Assembly (NCBI RefSeq): GCF_028640845.1
Contig: NC_080546.1
Location: 86,057,257 to 86,121,256, forward strand
Direction of reading: 5' to 3'
Length of the DNA stretch: 64,000 bases
Source: Ahaetulla prasina
Taxonomy: Eukaryota; Chordata; Lepidosauria; Squamata; Colubridae
In this document: positions 30,464-39,529 of the stretch, one piece after another
Layout of the letters: the number at the start of each line of letters is the position of its first letter
Numbering within the stretch: position 1 is the first letter of the stretch
The notes under the pieces: generated by a model
The model's input: the letters and a program-made list of their open reading frames with translations, nothing else
What the model was told of the DNA's origin: nothing
Database searches by the model: none
Position numbers and translations under genes: made by a program

Positions 30464-30477
30464 GACCTCGTCAAAAC
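30447..30477 (+). ncRNA. Hammerhead-like core, decayed copy
   Basis: CTGAAGA, stem GATGAG/CTCGTC (one G-U pair), loop TGAGAC, then CAAAAC. The GAAA of the core is mutated to AAAA. Confidence 0.4.
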
Positions 30478-30530
30478 ATCACCAAGATACTCTCAACCTT
30501 ACACGGGAAAAGAACCGAAAATGCCAAGAC

Positions 30531-30632
30531 CTATATCTATATCTATATATCTATATCTATATCTATATCTATATCTATATCTATATCTATATCTATATCT
30601 ATATCTATATCTATATCTAATCTATCTCTATC

Positions 30633-30701
<69 letters not shown>

Positions 30702-30702
30702 G
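30531..30702. repeat. (ATCTAT)n then (ATCT)n microsatellite
   Basis: About 85 bp of the hexamer CTATAT followed by about 80 bp of CTAT, starting inside the Penelope terminus after GACCTATATC. Confidence 0.95.
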
Positions 30703-30720
30703 GAAAAATTGCTTTTATTC

Positions 30721-30996
30721 CAGTGGTGGGTTTCAAACTTTTTTACTACCGGTTCTGTGGGTGTGGCTTGGTGGGCGTGGCAGAGGAAGGATACTGTAAA
30801 ATCTCCATTCCCACCCCACTCCAGGGGAAAATTACAGCAAAATCCCCATTTCCTCCCGATCAGCTGGGACTCGGGAGGCAGAGAATAGATAGGGGTGGGG
30901 CCAGTCAGAGGTGGTATTTACCAGTTCTCTGAACTACTCAAAATTTCCGCTACTGGTTCTCCAGAACTGGTCAGAACCTGCTGAAACCCACCTCTG
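30721..30996 (+). mobile_element. Non-autonomous hAT, 276 bp, reference copy
   Basis: Exact target duplication TTTTATTC (30713-30720, 30997-31004). The ends are CAGTGGTGGGTTTCAAACTT and TGCTGAAACCCACCTCTG, inverted. The interior has TACTACCGGTTCTGTGGG, one GATACTGTAAAATCTCCATT unit and a GGGGCCAGTCAGAGGTGG segment. This single-unit form is the likely ancestor of the expanded copies at 6.4 and 41.8 kb. Confidence 0.92.
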
Positions 30997-31137
30997 TTTT
31001 ATTCCTGTCAGGTTCCATTTTGAGAGATTTAGAAGTCTAGAATGTATCAGAAGACTGTCAGCTTTTCAAATAAGGGGCCAATAAATGTAACATTCCTGTG
31101 AGGTAAAATTGTTTATTTATTTATTTATTTTTATTTT

Positions 31138-31390
31138 ATTTGAATTTATATCCCACCCTTCTCCGAAGACTCAGGGCGGCTTACACTGTTAAGCAATAGT
31201 CTTCATCCATTTGTAAATTATATACAAAGTCAACTTTATTGCCCCCAACAATCTGGGTCCTCATTTTACCTACCTTATAAAGGATGGAAGGCTGAGTCAA
31301 CCTTGGGCCTGGTGGGACTTGAACTTGCAGTAATTGCAAACAGCTGTGTTAATAACAGACAGACTTAGTCTGCTGAGCCACCAGAGGTCC
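31138..31390 (-). mobile_element. SINE-A
   Basis: A (TTTA)n tail is followed by the hairpin CCCACCCTTCTCCGAAGACT, the body and the head TGAGCCACCAGAGG. Confidence 0.92.
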
Positions 31391-31439
31391 TGTTCAGTGT
31401 TTTGAACAGTTTTGAACAACTACCTCAACCCAAACGACC

Positions 31440-31520
31440 TCATGATCTCTTGGGGTGTGTGTAGAGTCTGGGCAACGGAATAGAGCTGAGTGTTTGCTGG
31501 CCAGAAGCTCTTCCTGTCGC
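31440..31520 (-). mobile_element. SINE-C fragment
   Basis: CAACGGAATAGAGCTGAGTG, then TTGCTGGCCAGAAGCTCTTC, resembles the 3' half of SINE-C in reverse complement. Short and diverged. Confidence 0.45.
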
Positions 31521-31546
31521 CAATGAGGAGTTATATAGAATAGAGT

Positions 31547-31683
31547 CAGTGGCGGGATTCAGCCAGTTCATACCACTTTGGGAGAACCGGTTGTTAGCTT
31601 TCTGAGCAGTCTGGCAAACTGGTTGTTGGAAGAAATCATTAGGGCTGAGAACTGGTTGTTAAATTACTTGGATCCCACCACTG
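31547..31683 (+). mobile_element. hAT MITE, 137 bp
   Basis: CAGTGGCGGGATTCAGCCAG ... GGATCCCACCACTG, flanked by AATAGAGT and AATAGAAT (7 of 8 identical). The interior has repeated AACTGGTTGTT motifs. Confidence 0.82.
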
Positions 31684-31829
31684 AATAGAATCCATAACAC
31701 AGTCTTTTCAGCAGTTCCAAGAAGGTTTCACGCCCATTTGTACTACTCAGGTGACCCTGAAGACACAGATAAACCTCCAAGTGGCCTCAACAATTTGCTA
31801 AAAGGATGCAAATGACCAGCTGTCTGCAA

Positions 31830-31995
31830 GGAATATAAATCCTTCCATTCCCCCACCATCCAGTCAGACCTGAAGAAGCTTCTGGGATGAGAAGTGAAAC
31901 GTCTTCAAAGAAAAACCAGAAAGTCCAGTTGCCTCTTGAAAAATCACCTTTGGGACAACCATGACCTGGATGACTGAGAAACTCCATAAACATCA
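31830..31995 (+). mobile_element. Retroelement terminus with GAAACGTCTTCAA (Penelope-like?)
   Basis: AGAAGTGAAACGTCTTCAAA, then CCAGTTGCCTC and TTTGGGACAACCATGACCTG, with GGATGACTGAGAA at the end. It is the single-orientation form of the fold-back at 7204-7300. The protein frame is broken. Assigned by analogy only. Confidence 0.45.
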
Positions 31996-32136
31996 ACCAA
32001 CCAGACCCACACTGCAGAATTCAAGCTAACTTTTTATTAATTTTTGCCTATTATATATGTGTCACCTTTGGGATGATCTGGTTGCTTGTGCCTGACCTCC
32101 CTCTTGTCTGGTCTTTAAAGTATAAACCAACATCAG

Positions 32137-32410
32137 AATGTAGATCTTTGGTTATTTGGGTTTTCTCCCGCGTAAAATTGAAAGTGTCTTGGCGACATTT
32201 CGACGAAGTCTCATTCGTCATCTTCAGGCTGGTGTTTACAGCTTCATGCTTCTGGGAGCAAGAAGCACGAAGCTGTAAACACCAGCCTGAAGATGACGAA
32301 TGAGACTTCGTCGAAATGTCGCCAAGACACTTCCAATTTTACGCGGGAGAAAACCCAAATAACCAAAGACCTAGATACAAACACGCATGGAAACCTCAGA
32401 AAACAATATC
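32137..32410. mobile_element. Penelope-like termini in head-to-head fold-back
   Basis: Two arms of about 105 bases, nearly perfect inverted copies, surround a spacer of about 20 bases (ATGCTTCTGGGAGCAAGAA). The right arm reads GCACGAAGCTGTAAACACCA, GCCTGAAGATGACGAATGAG, CTTCGTCGAAATGTCGCCAA and TTTTACGCGGGAGAAAACCC. No internal sequence survives. Confidence 0.7.
32287..32317 (+). ncRNA. Hammerhead-like core, covarying stem
   Basis: CTGAAGA, stem GACGAA/TTCGTC, loop TGAGAC, then GAAAT. Compared with the copy at 29695, two base pairs of the stem differ on both sides (T-A to C-G, and G-C to A-T), so pairing is kept. Confidence 0.45.
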
Positions 32411-32830
32411 AGAATGTTTCTTCCCCAGCTTGTAACCTCTGTTTATCTACCTCGCCATCTGAAGAAGATCTTGTTTCCTGCCTGGTGAAATCCATCAGGA
32501 TCTAAGCTACTTATCTATGTTTCTCATTCTTGAATAAGAAAAGCTGAACAGGTGCATGTTTTTGCTCAGAATGCCAATTGTTAGGTTTTTAACGCATCAG
32601 CAGCAGCCTCCTATTTGAAATTAAATGAAGAGAATTAAAGAAAATACAACAGCTAACAGTTCTGAGTGAAATGGGTACAGTGGTGATTATTAATAAATTG
32701 GGCCCTCAGCGCCATAAACACCTTGCATGGCAATAGAATTTGGAGGCAGTGATATTCGCTGGTGACTGAGAAAAAGAATCACCAAATCAGACCTATGTTA
32801 TAATTTATCTGTTAAGTGAGAAGTAGATCC
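32411..32830. other. No recognised feature
   Basis: Unique-looking sequence without a supported frame or repeat. Confidence 0.4.
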
Positions 32831-32838
32831 AGCTAGGA

Positions 32839-32960
32839 CAGGGGTCCTCAAACTTGGCAGCTTTAAGACTTGTGGACTTCAACTCCCAGAATTGCTGGCT
32901 GGAGAATTCTGGGAGTTGGAAATCCACAAGTCTTAAAACTGCCAAGTTTGAAGACCTCTG
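32839..32960. mobile_element. Palindromic hAT MITE, 122 bp
   Basis: CAGGGGTCCTCAAACTTGGC and GCCAAGTTTGAAGACCTCTG are the ends of an almost complete palindrome with centre GAATTGCTGGCTGGAGAATTC. Target duplication AGCTAGGA/AGCTAGAA (7 of 8). It would form a strong hairpin RNA. Confidence 0.88.
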
Positions 32961-33374
32961 AGCTAGAAGTTGGTAACCTGCTGAGAAATTCCACCGTATT
33001 TTGGATCGAAACATGCTTTTGAGAAGACATGGCAGAGGCTAAAATCATTGCTCTACCCAAATGCTCTCTGTGTTTAAACGTTATGGTTTTGGGAGAGGGT
33101 TGAAATTTCGCGTAGAACTTTTGATTCAATAGTGGTTGCATGTATAGTACAGAGAGAGAAGTGTGATAGTTAAAGCGATGAGCTAGGACCATTGATTAAT
33201 TCCTCCCAGTGGGCCAGACCAGGGGTGAAATGCTCCTGGTTCGGACTGGATCACCCAATCTGGTAGCGATGGCGGCAGGTGGTTCGAAGAACCGGTAGCA
33301 AAAAACCCTGCCCCCCCCCCAATGCCCAGCTGAGCCGCGCGATCATCAGAGGTTTTTTTTTTACTTTTAAAAGC

Positions 33375-34038
33375 ATTTTAACCTTGAAGTGCACTCGGAG
33401 GCTCCAGTTAGTCCAGAATGCAGCTGCGCGGGTGATAGAGGGAGCTACGCGTAGCTCCCACGTAACACCGCTCCTGCGCAGACTGCACTGGCTACCTGTG
33501 GCCTTTCGAGTGCACTTTAAGGTGTTGGTTACGACCTTTAAAGCGCTCCATGGCTTAGGGCCTGGGTACTTACGGGACCGCCTGCTGTTACCACATGCCT
33601 CCCACCGACCCGTACGCTCTCACAGAGAGGGACTTCTCAGGGTGCCGTCCGCCAAACAATGCCGGCTGGCGGCCCCCAGGGGAAGGGCCTTCTCTGTGGG
33701 GGCTCCCACACTCTGGAACGAGCTTCCCCCGAGCTTACGCCAAATACCTGACCTTCGGACATTCCGTCGCGAACTGAAGACACACCTTTTTATTCGCGCG
33801 GGGCTGGCTTGAATTGAATTTAAATTTTAAATTTTGTAAATTTTATTAATTTTAAATGGGGTTTTTAGTTTATGGTATATTTTAAATTTTTTCTCAGGCT
33901 AATTTTTAAAATAAGTTTTTTAAATTGTATTTTAATTTGTATATTGTATGTTTTATCTTGCCTGTACACCGCCCTGAGTCCTTCGGGAGAAGGGCGGTAT
34001 AAAAATCAAATAAATAAAATAAAATAAAATAAAAATTT
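33375..34038 (+). mobile_element. L2-like LINE 3' end nested in hAT
   Basis: The frame to the stop at 33810-33812 encodes RLQLVQNAAARVIEGATRSS, LHWLPVAFRVHFKVLVTTFK, LHGLGPGYLRDRL, SHRPVRSHREGLLRVPSAK, LWNELPPSLRQIPDLRTF and LKTHLFIRAGLA. The 3' UTR ends with the hairpin ACCGCCCTGAGTCC...GAGAAGGGCGGT and TAAAA repeats. This is the longest L2-like C-terminus in the window. Confidence 0.92.
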
Positions 34039-34099
34039 TCTTTGATGAAAAAATACTTTTAAAAGTAAAAAAAAGGCTCTGATGATCACGTGGCTCAGC

Positions 34100-34320
34100 T
34101 GGGATCATCAGAGGCTTTTAAAAGCATTTTTCTACAACTTCTTCGGCCGCAGAGGTTGTAGAAAAAATGCTTTTAAAAGGCTCCTCTGACGATCCCAGCT
34201 GAGTTGCCTGATCATCAGAGGCTTTTTTTTTCTTTTAAAGGCAAAAACAAATGCTTTTAAAAGAAAAGAAAACTCAGCTGGGATCGTCAGAGGAGCCTTT
34301 TAAAAGAGAGGTTGTAGAAA
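34100..34320. repeat. Long imperfect inverted repeat inside hAT
   Basis: CAGCTGGGATCATCAGAGGC through TTTTCTACAACTTCT is mirrored by GAGGTTGTAGAAAAAATGC through CTCTGACGATCCCAGCTGAG. A partial third copy follows at 34255-34330. Confidence 0.8.
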
Positions 34321-34602
34321 AATTGCTTTTAAAAGTTAAAAAGAACGTTGGTCACGCCCACCCAGTCACATGACCCCACCCACCAAGCCACGCCCACATA
34401 ACCGATAGTAACAAATTTTACATATCACCTCTGGGCCAGACACGATCTATCTCTCTCTTCATCAAATGGGCATTACAGCATTATTGTTGAAAACAGATGA
34501 TTTTTATGGGAGTTGCCTTAGTTTTCTTGCTTTAAAACTAACAAATAATTAAATATCTCTTTTTCAATATGCAGATCTTAATATGCATTTGCAAATGTGA
34601 GG

Positions 34603-35102
34603 ATGAATAGAATAGAATAGAATAGAATAGGATAGGATAGAATAGAATTTTTATTGGCCAAGTGTGATTGGACACACAAGGAATTTGTCTTGGTGCATAT
34701 GCTCTGAGTGTACATAAAAGAAAAGATATGTTCATCAAGGTACAACATTTACAACACCATTGATGGTCAATATATCAATATAAATCATAAGGATTGCCAG
34801 CAACAAATTATAGTCATACAGTCATAAGTGGAAAGAGATTGGTGATGGGAACGATGAGGAGATTAATAGTAGTGCAGATTCAGTAAATAGTTTGACAGTG
34901 TTGAGGGAATTATTTGTTTAGCAGAGTGATAGCCTTCGGGAAAAACTGTTCTTGTGTCTAGTTGTTCTGGTGTGCAGTGCTCTATAGTGTCGTTTTGAGG
35001 GTAGGAGTTGAAACAGTTTATGTCCAGGATGCGAGGGATCTGTAAATATTTTCACGGCCCTCTTCTTGATTCGTGCAGTATACAGGTCCTCAATGGAAGG
35101 CA
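34603..35102 (-). mobile_element. LINE-Y with (AATAG)n tail
   Basis: Tail ATAGAATAGAATAGGATAGG at 34603-34648, then TTTTTATTGGCCAAGTGTGA, the 3' UTR and the coding remnant (minus: PSIEDLYTARIKKRAVKIFT, HPGHKLFQLLPSKRHYRALH). 5'-truncated at TCCTCAATGGAAGGCA. Confidence 0.92.
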
Positions 35103-35202
35103 TATGGATATATATGAGAGAGGGGGGGATTTTGAATTGATAAAATTGGCACAGTCAATAAAATAATAAACATTTTGTGCTTGGGTGAGAACTTGGTAAC
35201 CT

Positions 35203-35765
35203 ACCCTTCCTTCCTTCCTTCTTTCCTTCCTTCCTTCCTTCCTTCCTTCCTTCCTTCCTTCCTTCCTTCCTTCCTTCCTTCCTTCCCTCCCTACCTCCTC
35301 CCCTCCCCTTCCTTCCTTCCTTCCTTTCCTCCATCCCTCCCTCCCTCCCTCCTCCCCTCCCCTTCCTTCCTTCCTTCTTTCCTTACTTCCTCTCCCTCTC
35401 CTCTCCTCTCCTCTCCTCCCTTCCTTCCTTCCTTCTTTCCTCCCTCCCTCTCCTTCCCTCTTTCCTCCCTCCCTCCCTCTCCTTCCCTCCCTCTCCTCCC
35501 TCCCTCCCTCTCCTCCCTCCCTCCTTCCTTCTTTCCTTCCTTCCTTTTCTCCTCCTCCCTTCCTTCCTTCCTTCCTCCTCCCTCCCTCCCTCCTTCCTTC
35601 CTTCCTTCCTTCCTCCCTCCTCCCTCCCTCCCTCTCCTCCTTCCTCTCTCCCTCCCTCCCTCCTTCCTTCTTTCCTTCCTTCCTTTTCTCCCTCCCTCCC
35701 TCCTCCTCTCCCCTTCCTTCCTTCCTCCCTCCCTCCCACCCTTCCTCCCTTCTTTCCTTCTTCTC
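35203..35765. repeat. (CTTC/CCTC)n polypyrimidine tract, ~560 bp
   Basis: Starts as perfect CTTC repeats and passes into mixtures of CCTT, CCCT and CTCTC. It produces long frames on both strands that are not genes. Confidence 0.97.
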
Positions 35766-36125
35766 AAGCCTTCCTTTATTTCCTGCCTAATAAAATTAAA
35801 CTAACTTTGTATTAGGTTTTATTATTATTATTATTGGTTTTAAAAAGCCATTCAACAGTGTGCAGCAGAAATAACTCTTCCACATTCCGAAGCATTTCAG
35901 AGTCTTTTAAGAATGATGGGATTGCTGACTTCAGTGAGAAGGGACATGATGGGAAGCAATGGTTGATTCACTTGATGGATTTTAATCTTAGGCAATTGTG
36001 CTTTGTCAGTTCATAAGAATTAATTAGGATTAAATGGAATTGTCAGTACCAATCTCTGCTTTAGCATTATATTTTGAGTAAGGAATTTTTGGTTTTGAAG
36101 TCAATGAATCCTAAATAGTTATCCA
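35766..36125. other. No recognised feature
   Basis: Unique-looking sequence between two pyrimidine tracts. No supported coding region. Confidence 0.4.
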
Positions 36126-36149
36126 AAATGTGTGCATGTATGTCTTTAA

Positions 36150-36168
36150 CTCTCTCTGTCTGTCTGTG

Positions 36169-36205
<37 letters not shown>

Positions 36206-36446
36206 GTGTCTCTCTCTCTGTCTCACTCTGTCTTGCTCTCTTTCTTTTTCTTTTTCTGTCTCTCTCTCTCTCTGTCTCTCTCTCTCTCTGTGTGTGTGTC
36301 TTTCTCTGTCTCTCTGTCTTTCTCTCTCTGTGTGTGTGTGTCTTTCTCTGTCTCTCTGTCTCTCTGTGTGTCTCTGTCTCTCTCTGTGTGTGTGTCTCTC
36401 TCTCTCTCTTTCTCTGTCTTTCTGTCTCTCTGTGTGTCTCTGTCTG

Positions 36447-36477
<31 letters not shown>

Positions 36478-36692
36478 ATCTGTGTGTCTCTCTCTCTGTC
36501 TCACTCTGTCTTGCTCTCTTTCTTTTTCTTTTTCTGTCTCTCTCTCTCTGTGTCTTTTTCTCTCTCTGTGTGTGTCTTTCTCTGTCTCTCTGTCTCTGTC
36601 TCTCTGTCTCTCTGTGTGTGTCTCTCTCTCTGTCTTTCTCTCTCTGTATGTGTGTCTTTCTCTGTCTCTCTGTGTGTCTCTCTCTGTCTCTC

Positions 36693-36723
<31 letters not shown>

Positions 36724-36766
36724 CTCTCTGTCTCTCTCTCTCTGTCTCTCTGTGTGTGTCTCTCTG

Positions 36767-36817
<51 letters not shown>

Positions 36818-36915
36818 CTCTCTCTCTTTCTCTCTCTCTCTCTGTCTTTCTCTGTCTCTCTGTCTCTCTGTGTGTCTCTCTCTGTCTGTCTTTCTCTCTC
36901 TCTCTCTCTTTGTAA
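36150..36915. repeat. (CT)n/(GTCT)n/(GT)n tract with higher-order repeats
   Basis: About 770 bp of TCTCTC and TGTCTGTC mixtures. A longer segment recurs: TCTCACTCTGTCTTGCTCTC followed by TTTCTTTTTCTTTTTCTGTC appears at about 36222 and again at 36502, a 280-bp period. Confidence 0.95.
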
Positions 36916-37292
36916 AATTCAAATAATAGTAAACAGTATTTGCAATAGCAAATCCTGAAAAGCAAAAGAACAGCTATCTAAACCCTTCCCTATTTTTTTT
37001 TAAAAAGATAATAACATTTACATATACTTATTGTCGGACACGCTGAATTCTCAAATCAAATCATCTAACAGCGTTTCAATAAAAAAAAAACATGCTTATC
37101 CTTCCTTCTAAAAAGAACTCCAAATTATAGATAAAAATTAATCATTTTAGCATGTTAGAATTGCACCAGGGAGAACAATAAAACACTTTACAGACAACTG
37201 TAAAACTCAGTGGTTGATTTTAGATGAGAAATTCTCTCTCTAAACCCAGTATATCTGCTGTTTTGAGGATAAAACAAAGGCAGATTTTTTTT
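36916..37292. other. No recognised feature
   Basis: AT-rich unique-looking sequence. Confidence 0.4.
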
Positions 37293-38480
37293 TAATTTAT
37301 TTATTTTAGTAGTTTGTCAAACATGTACAAGATATCAAGTATAAATATGACCATGGACATGAACAAGGGAAATGAATACAAATAAATGGGGGACAGTAGG
37401 ACAGGGATGGTAGGCACACTGTGTTATGACTCTGGCTCCCGAGCCTGGCCTCCTGAAGGAAGATGACTCTGAAAGTGAAGGGGAGGAGCTGACAAAGCCT
37501 CCCTCTCCAGGACCCTCTTTTCTGGCAATGCCTCAGCCTCCAGCTAAAGCCAGGAAGAAGGCGTGTCGGAGCCTCCACCGACAGAGGGTGAGGAGGATCA
37601 ATCCTGGATTGATCCCAGGCAGCATTGGAAGGAGAAGCGTGAGTAGCAAAGGAAGAGGTGTGGCAGGCCCAGAGAGTGCTGAGTCACTGAGCCACACCCA
37701 ACAGGGGATAAAAACAGGTGGAGTTGCTCTGTAGCCCCTGTGACGGACAAAAACTGAAAAGCATGAACTTCGGATCCGTTGTTTTTGAGTTAAGGACTGG
37801 ACTGTGTGAAGGAATTATTCTGTATACTCTTGGCTGCCCCGGCAACAGCCTACGGACAAGTGGACTCCCGTCTCTGCCAGTGATAAGGAACTTGGCAGGC
37901 ATTTGAACTGTAGCTGCCAAGTCTTTTATCCACAAAGGAAATTCAGGTCGGTTGTAGAATAAATGACTGTTAGACACTCGCTCCTGCGTTCTTCTATGGA
38001 GGTGGAGAGGGGGACAGAAGACACTGGTGCACTTATGCATGCCCCCTTTATGGACCTCTTAGGAATGGGGTGAGGTCCACAGTAGACAGTTTGAGGTTGA
38101 AGCTGTGAGGGTTTGAGGATGTAACAACAGAGTCGGGTACAGCATTCCAGGCATTGACCACTCTGTTGCTGAAGTCGTATTTTCTGCAATCAAGTTTGGA
38201 GCGGTTTACCTTGAGTTTGTATCGATTGTTTGCCTGTATATTATTGTGGCTGAAGCTGAAAAAGTCATTGACAGGCAGGACAGAAGCAGACAGTTTTGTG
38301 TACTATGCTTAGATCAGACCACAAAAGGCGCAGTTCCAGATTGTCCAAGCTCAAAATTTCAAAACTGGTGGCATAAGGGATTCTATTGTGAGCAGAGGAG
38401 TGGAGATTCACTTGACTAATATGTAAACAAGATAGAAACAAAGGGTTAAGAGAAGCAGTGATGGTCAAATTGATTCTTTT
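37293..38480 (-). mobile_element. LINE-Z-like element split by a solo LTR
   Basis: 37310-37421 is a diverged 3' UTR (GTTTGTCAAACATGTACAAG, GGACAGTAGGACAGGGATGG). Coding sequence resumes at 38022 (GTGCACTTATGCATGCCCCC, GACCTCTTAGGAATGGGGTG) to about 38480. The protein frame is broken, with LEILSLDNLELRLLWSDLSI still readable on the minus strand. Confidence 0.85.
37422..38021 (+). mobile_element. Solo LTR 1 (TGTTATGAC family), 600 bp
   Basis: Exact 5-bp target duplication CACTG (37417-37421, 38022-38026). Starts TGTTATGACTCTGGCTCCCG and ends GGAGAGGGGGACAGAAGA. An acidic open frame runs from the first bases (PEPGLLKEDDSESEGEELTK), then GGGGATAAAAACAGG (TATA-like, near 37705) and GAATAAATGA (polyadenylation signal, near 37959). 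No internal region or second LTR is present, so it is a recombination product. Confidence 0.9.
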
Positions 38481-38943
38481 ATTCAAACAAGAGAATATAT
38501 CTAACTTTGTCTCTACTCTAAAATTGCTTCCGGATAGTGTGCCTGCAATGAAAAAAAAAAAGAAACTTTGATTTTGTTTTTGCTAACTAGATAGGTTTAT
38601 TGTTATAGAAATGGCTTGTAGATGCGGTTGTGTAAAAGCAAAAAAAAAAAGTTGTGGTTGTAATGTTGTTATCTTCTGCTGTGCTAAAGAGAGTCGGAAG
38701 TCAGTGCCTTTTTCTTTCCTTTTCTCCCTTTACACTATATTTCTTTTTTCTTTTCCGTCCTGCTCTTCTTAGTTTTCCACTGCTTTTTTTTCTTTATATT
38801 TTGAAAAACCAATTTAAAAAGTTCATTTATAACAAAGAAAGGGCTAAACAGCAAACCCAAAGGGCTAAAATTTGACATGCCCATAAAAGCCATTCAATAG
38901 ACTGGTTCTGATGTTTTTGCTAGGAACTAGGGCTAATACCTGA
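38481..38943. other. No recognised feature
   Basis: AT-rich sequence with A-runs at 38551 and 38640. Nothing assignable. Confidence 0.4.
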
Positions 38944-39294
38944 GAGACGCGGTGGCTCAGTGGCTAAGATGCTGAGCTTGTCGATCGAAAACTCGGCAGT
39001 TCAGCAGTTCGAATCCCTAATGCCGCTTAATGGGGTGAGCTCCCGTTCCTTGTCCCAGCTTCTGCCAACCTAGCAGTTCAAAAGCACATAAAAAATGCAA
39101 GTAGAAAAATAGGGACCACCTTTGGTGGGAAGGTAACAGCGTTCCGTGCGCCTTTGGTGTTGAGTCATGCCGGCCACATGACTATGGAGATGTCTTCGGA
39201 CAGCGCTGGCTCTTCGGCTTTGAAACAGAGTTGAGCACCGCCCCCTAGATTGGGAATGACTAGCACATATGTGTGAGGGGAACCTTTACCTTTA
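38944..39294 (+). mobile_element. Sauria SINE, complete
   Basis: The tRNA-derived head starts GAGACGCGGTGGCTCAGTGG, with a B-box-like GCAGTTCGAATCC near 39003. The central domain has GGGTGAGCTCCCGTTCCTTG, AGTAGAAAAATAGGGACCAC and CTTTGGTGGGAAGGTAACAG. The BovB-type tail includes TAGATTGGGAATGACTAGCA, GTGAGGGGAACCTTTACCTT. It is transcribed by RNA polymerase III and depends on BovB-encoded RT in this family. Confidence 0.95.
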
Positions 39295-39529
39295 GGGCTA
39301 ATACTGATCAGCAAATCTGTGTTGCTGGAACTGATATCTTTTTTGTTTGCAAGCAAACAAACAACCTCAGGAAGCAGCAAGTAAAATTTTATCACAGTAA
39401 AATTTACTTTGTGAAGTTGCATTTTCACAATTTGTGAAATTGTGTAATTTGATCAGGACTGGGGAAACTGTGTCAGAGAGCTGCTTCGCAACACAAGGAG
39501 GTCTGTACGTCTCTCTTCTTATGAATAAA

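Larger units (their letters stand above)
29564..30545 (+). mobile_element. Penelope-like element: inverted termini and ORF C-terminal part
   Basis: 29566-29690 is a minus-oriented terminus and 29686-29800 the same terminus in plus orientation (fold-back). A 199-codon open frame follows at 29864-30463, then a third terminus copy at 30430-30530. The inverted plus direct arrangement of a terminal repeat around a GIY-YIG-type protein end is typical of Penelope-like elements. The reverse transcriptase part is missing. Confidence 0.65.
33220..34433. mobile_element. hAT element (1214 bp) containing a nested L2-like LINE
   Basis: Exact target duplication GGCCAGAC (33212-33219, 34434-34441). The ends are CAGGGGTGAAATGCTCCTGG and ACATATCACCTCTG. 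The interior shows AGAACCGGTAGC and GTGGGCGTGG-type motifs shared with other hAT families. It also has nested inverted repeats of TTTTAAAAGCATTTTT flanking a TCGGCCGCAG centre (34100-34200). Confidence 0.85.

Noticed and set aside
35175..35804. 209-codon Pro/Ser/Leu frame
   Set aside because: It follows the CTTC/CCTC repeat exactly and ends with it.
36128..36965. Several 150-276 codon frames on both strands
   Set aside because: All are Ser/Leu/Cys/Val or Arg/Glu/Asp translations of CT and GT repeats. Multiple overlapping open frames on both strands are expected from such DNA.
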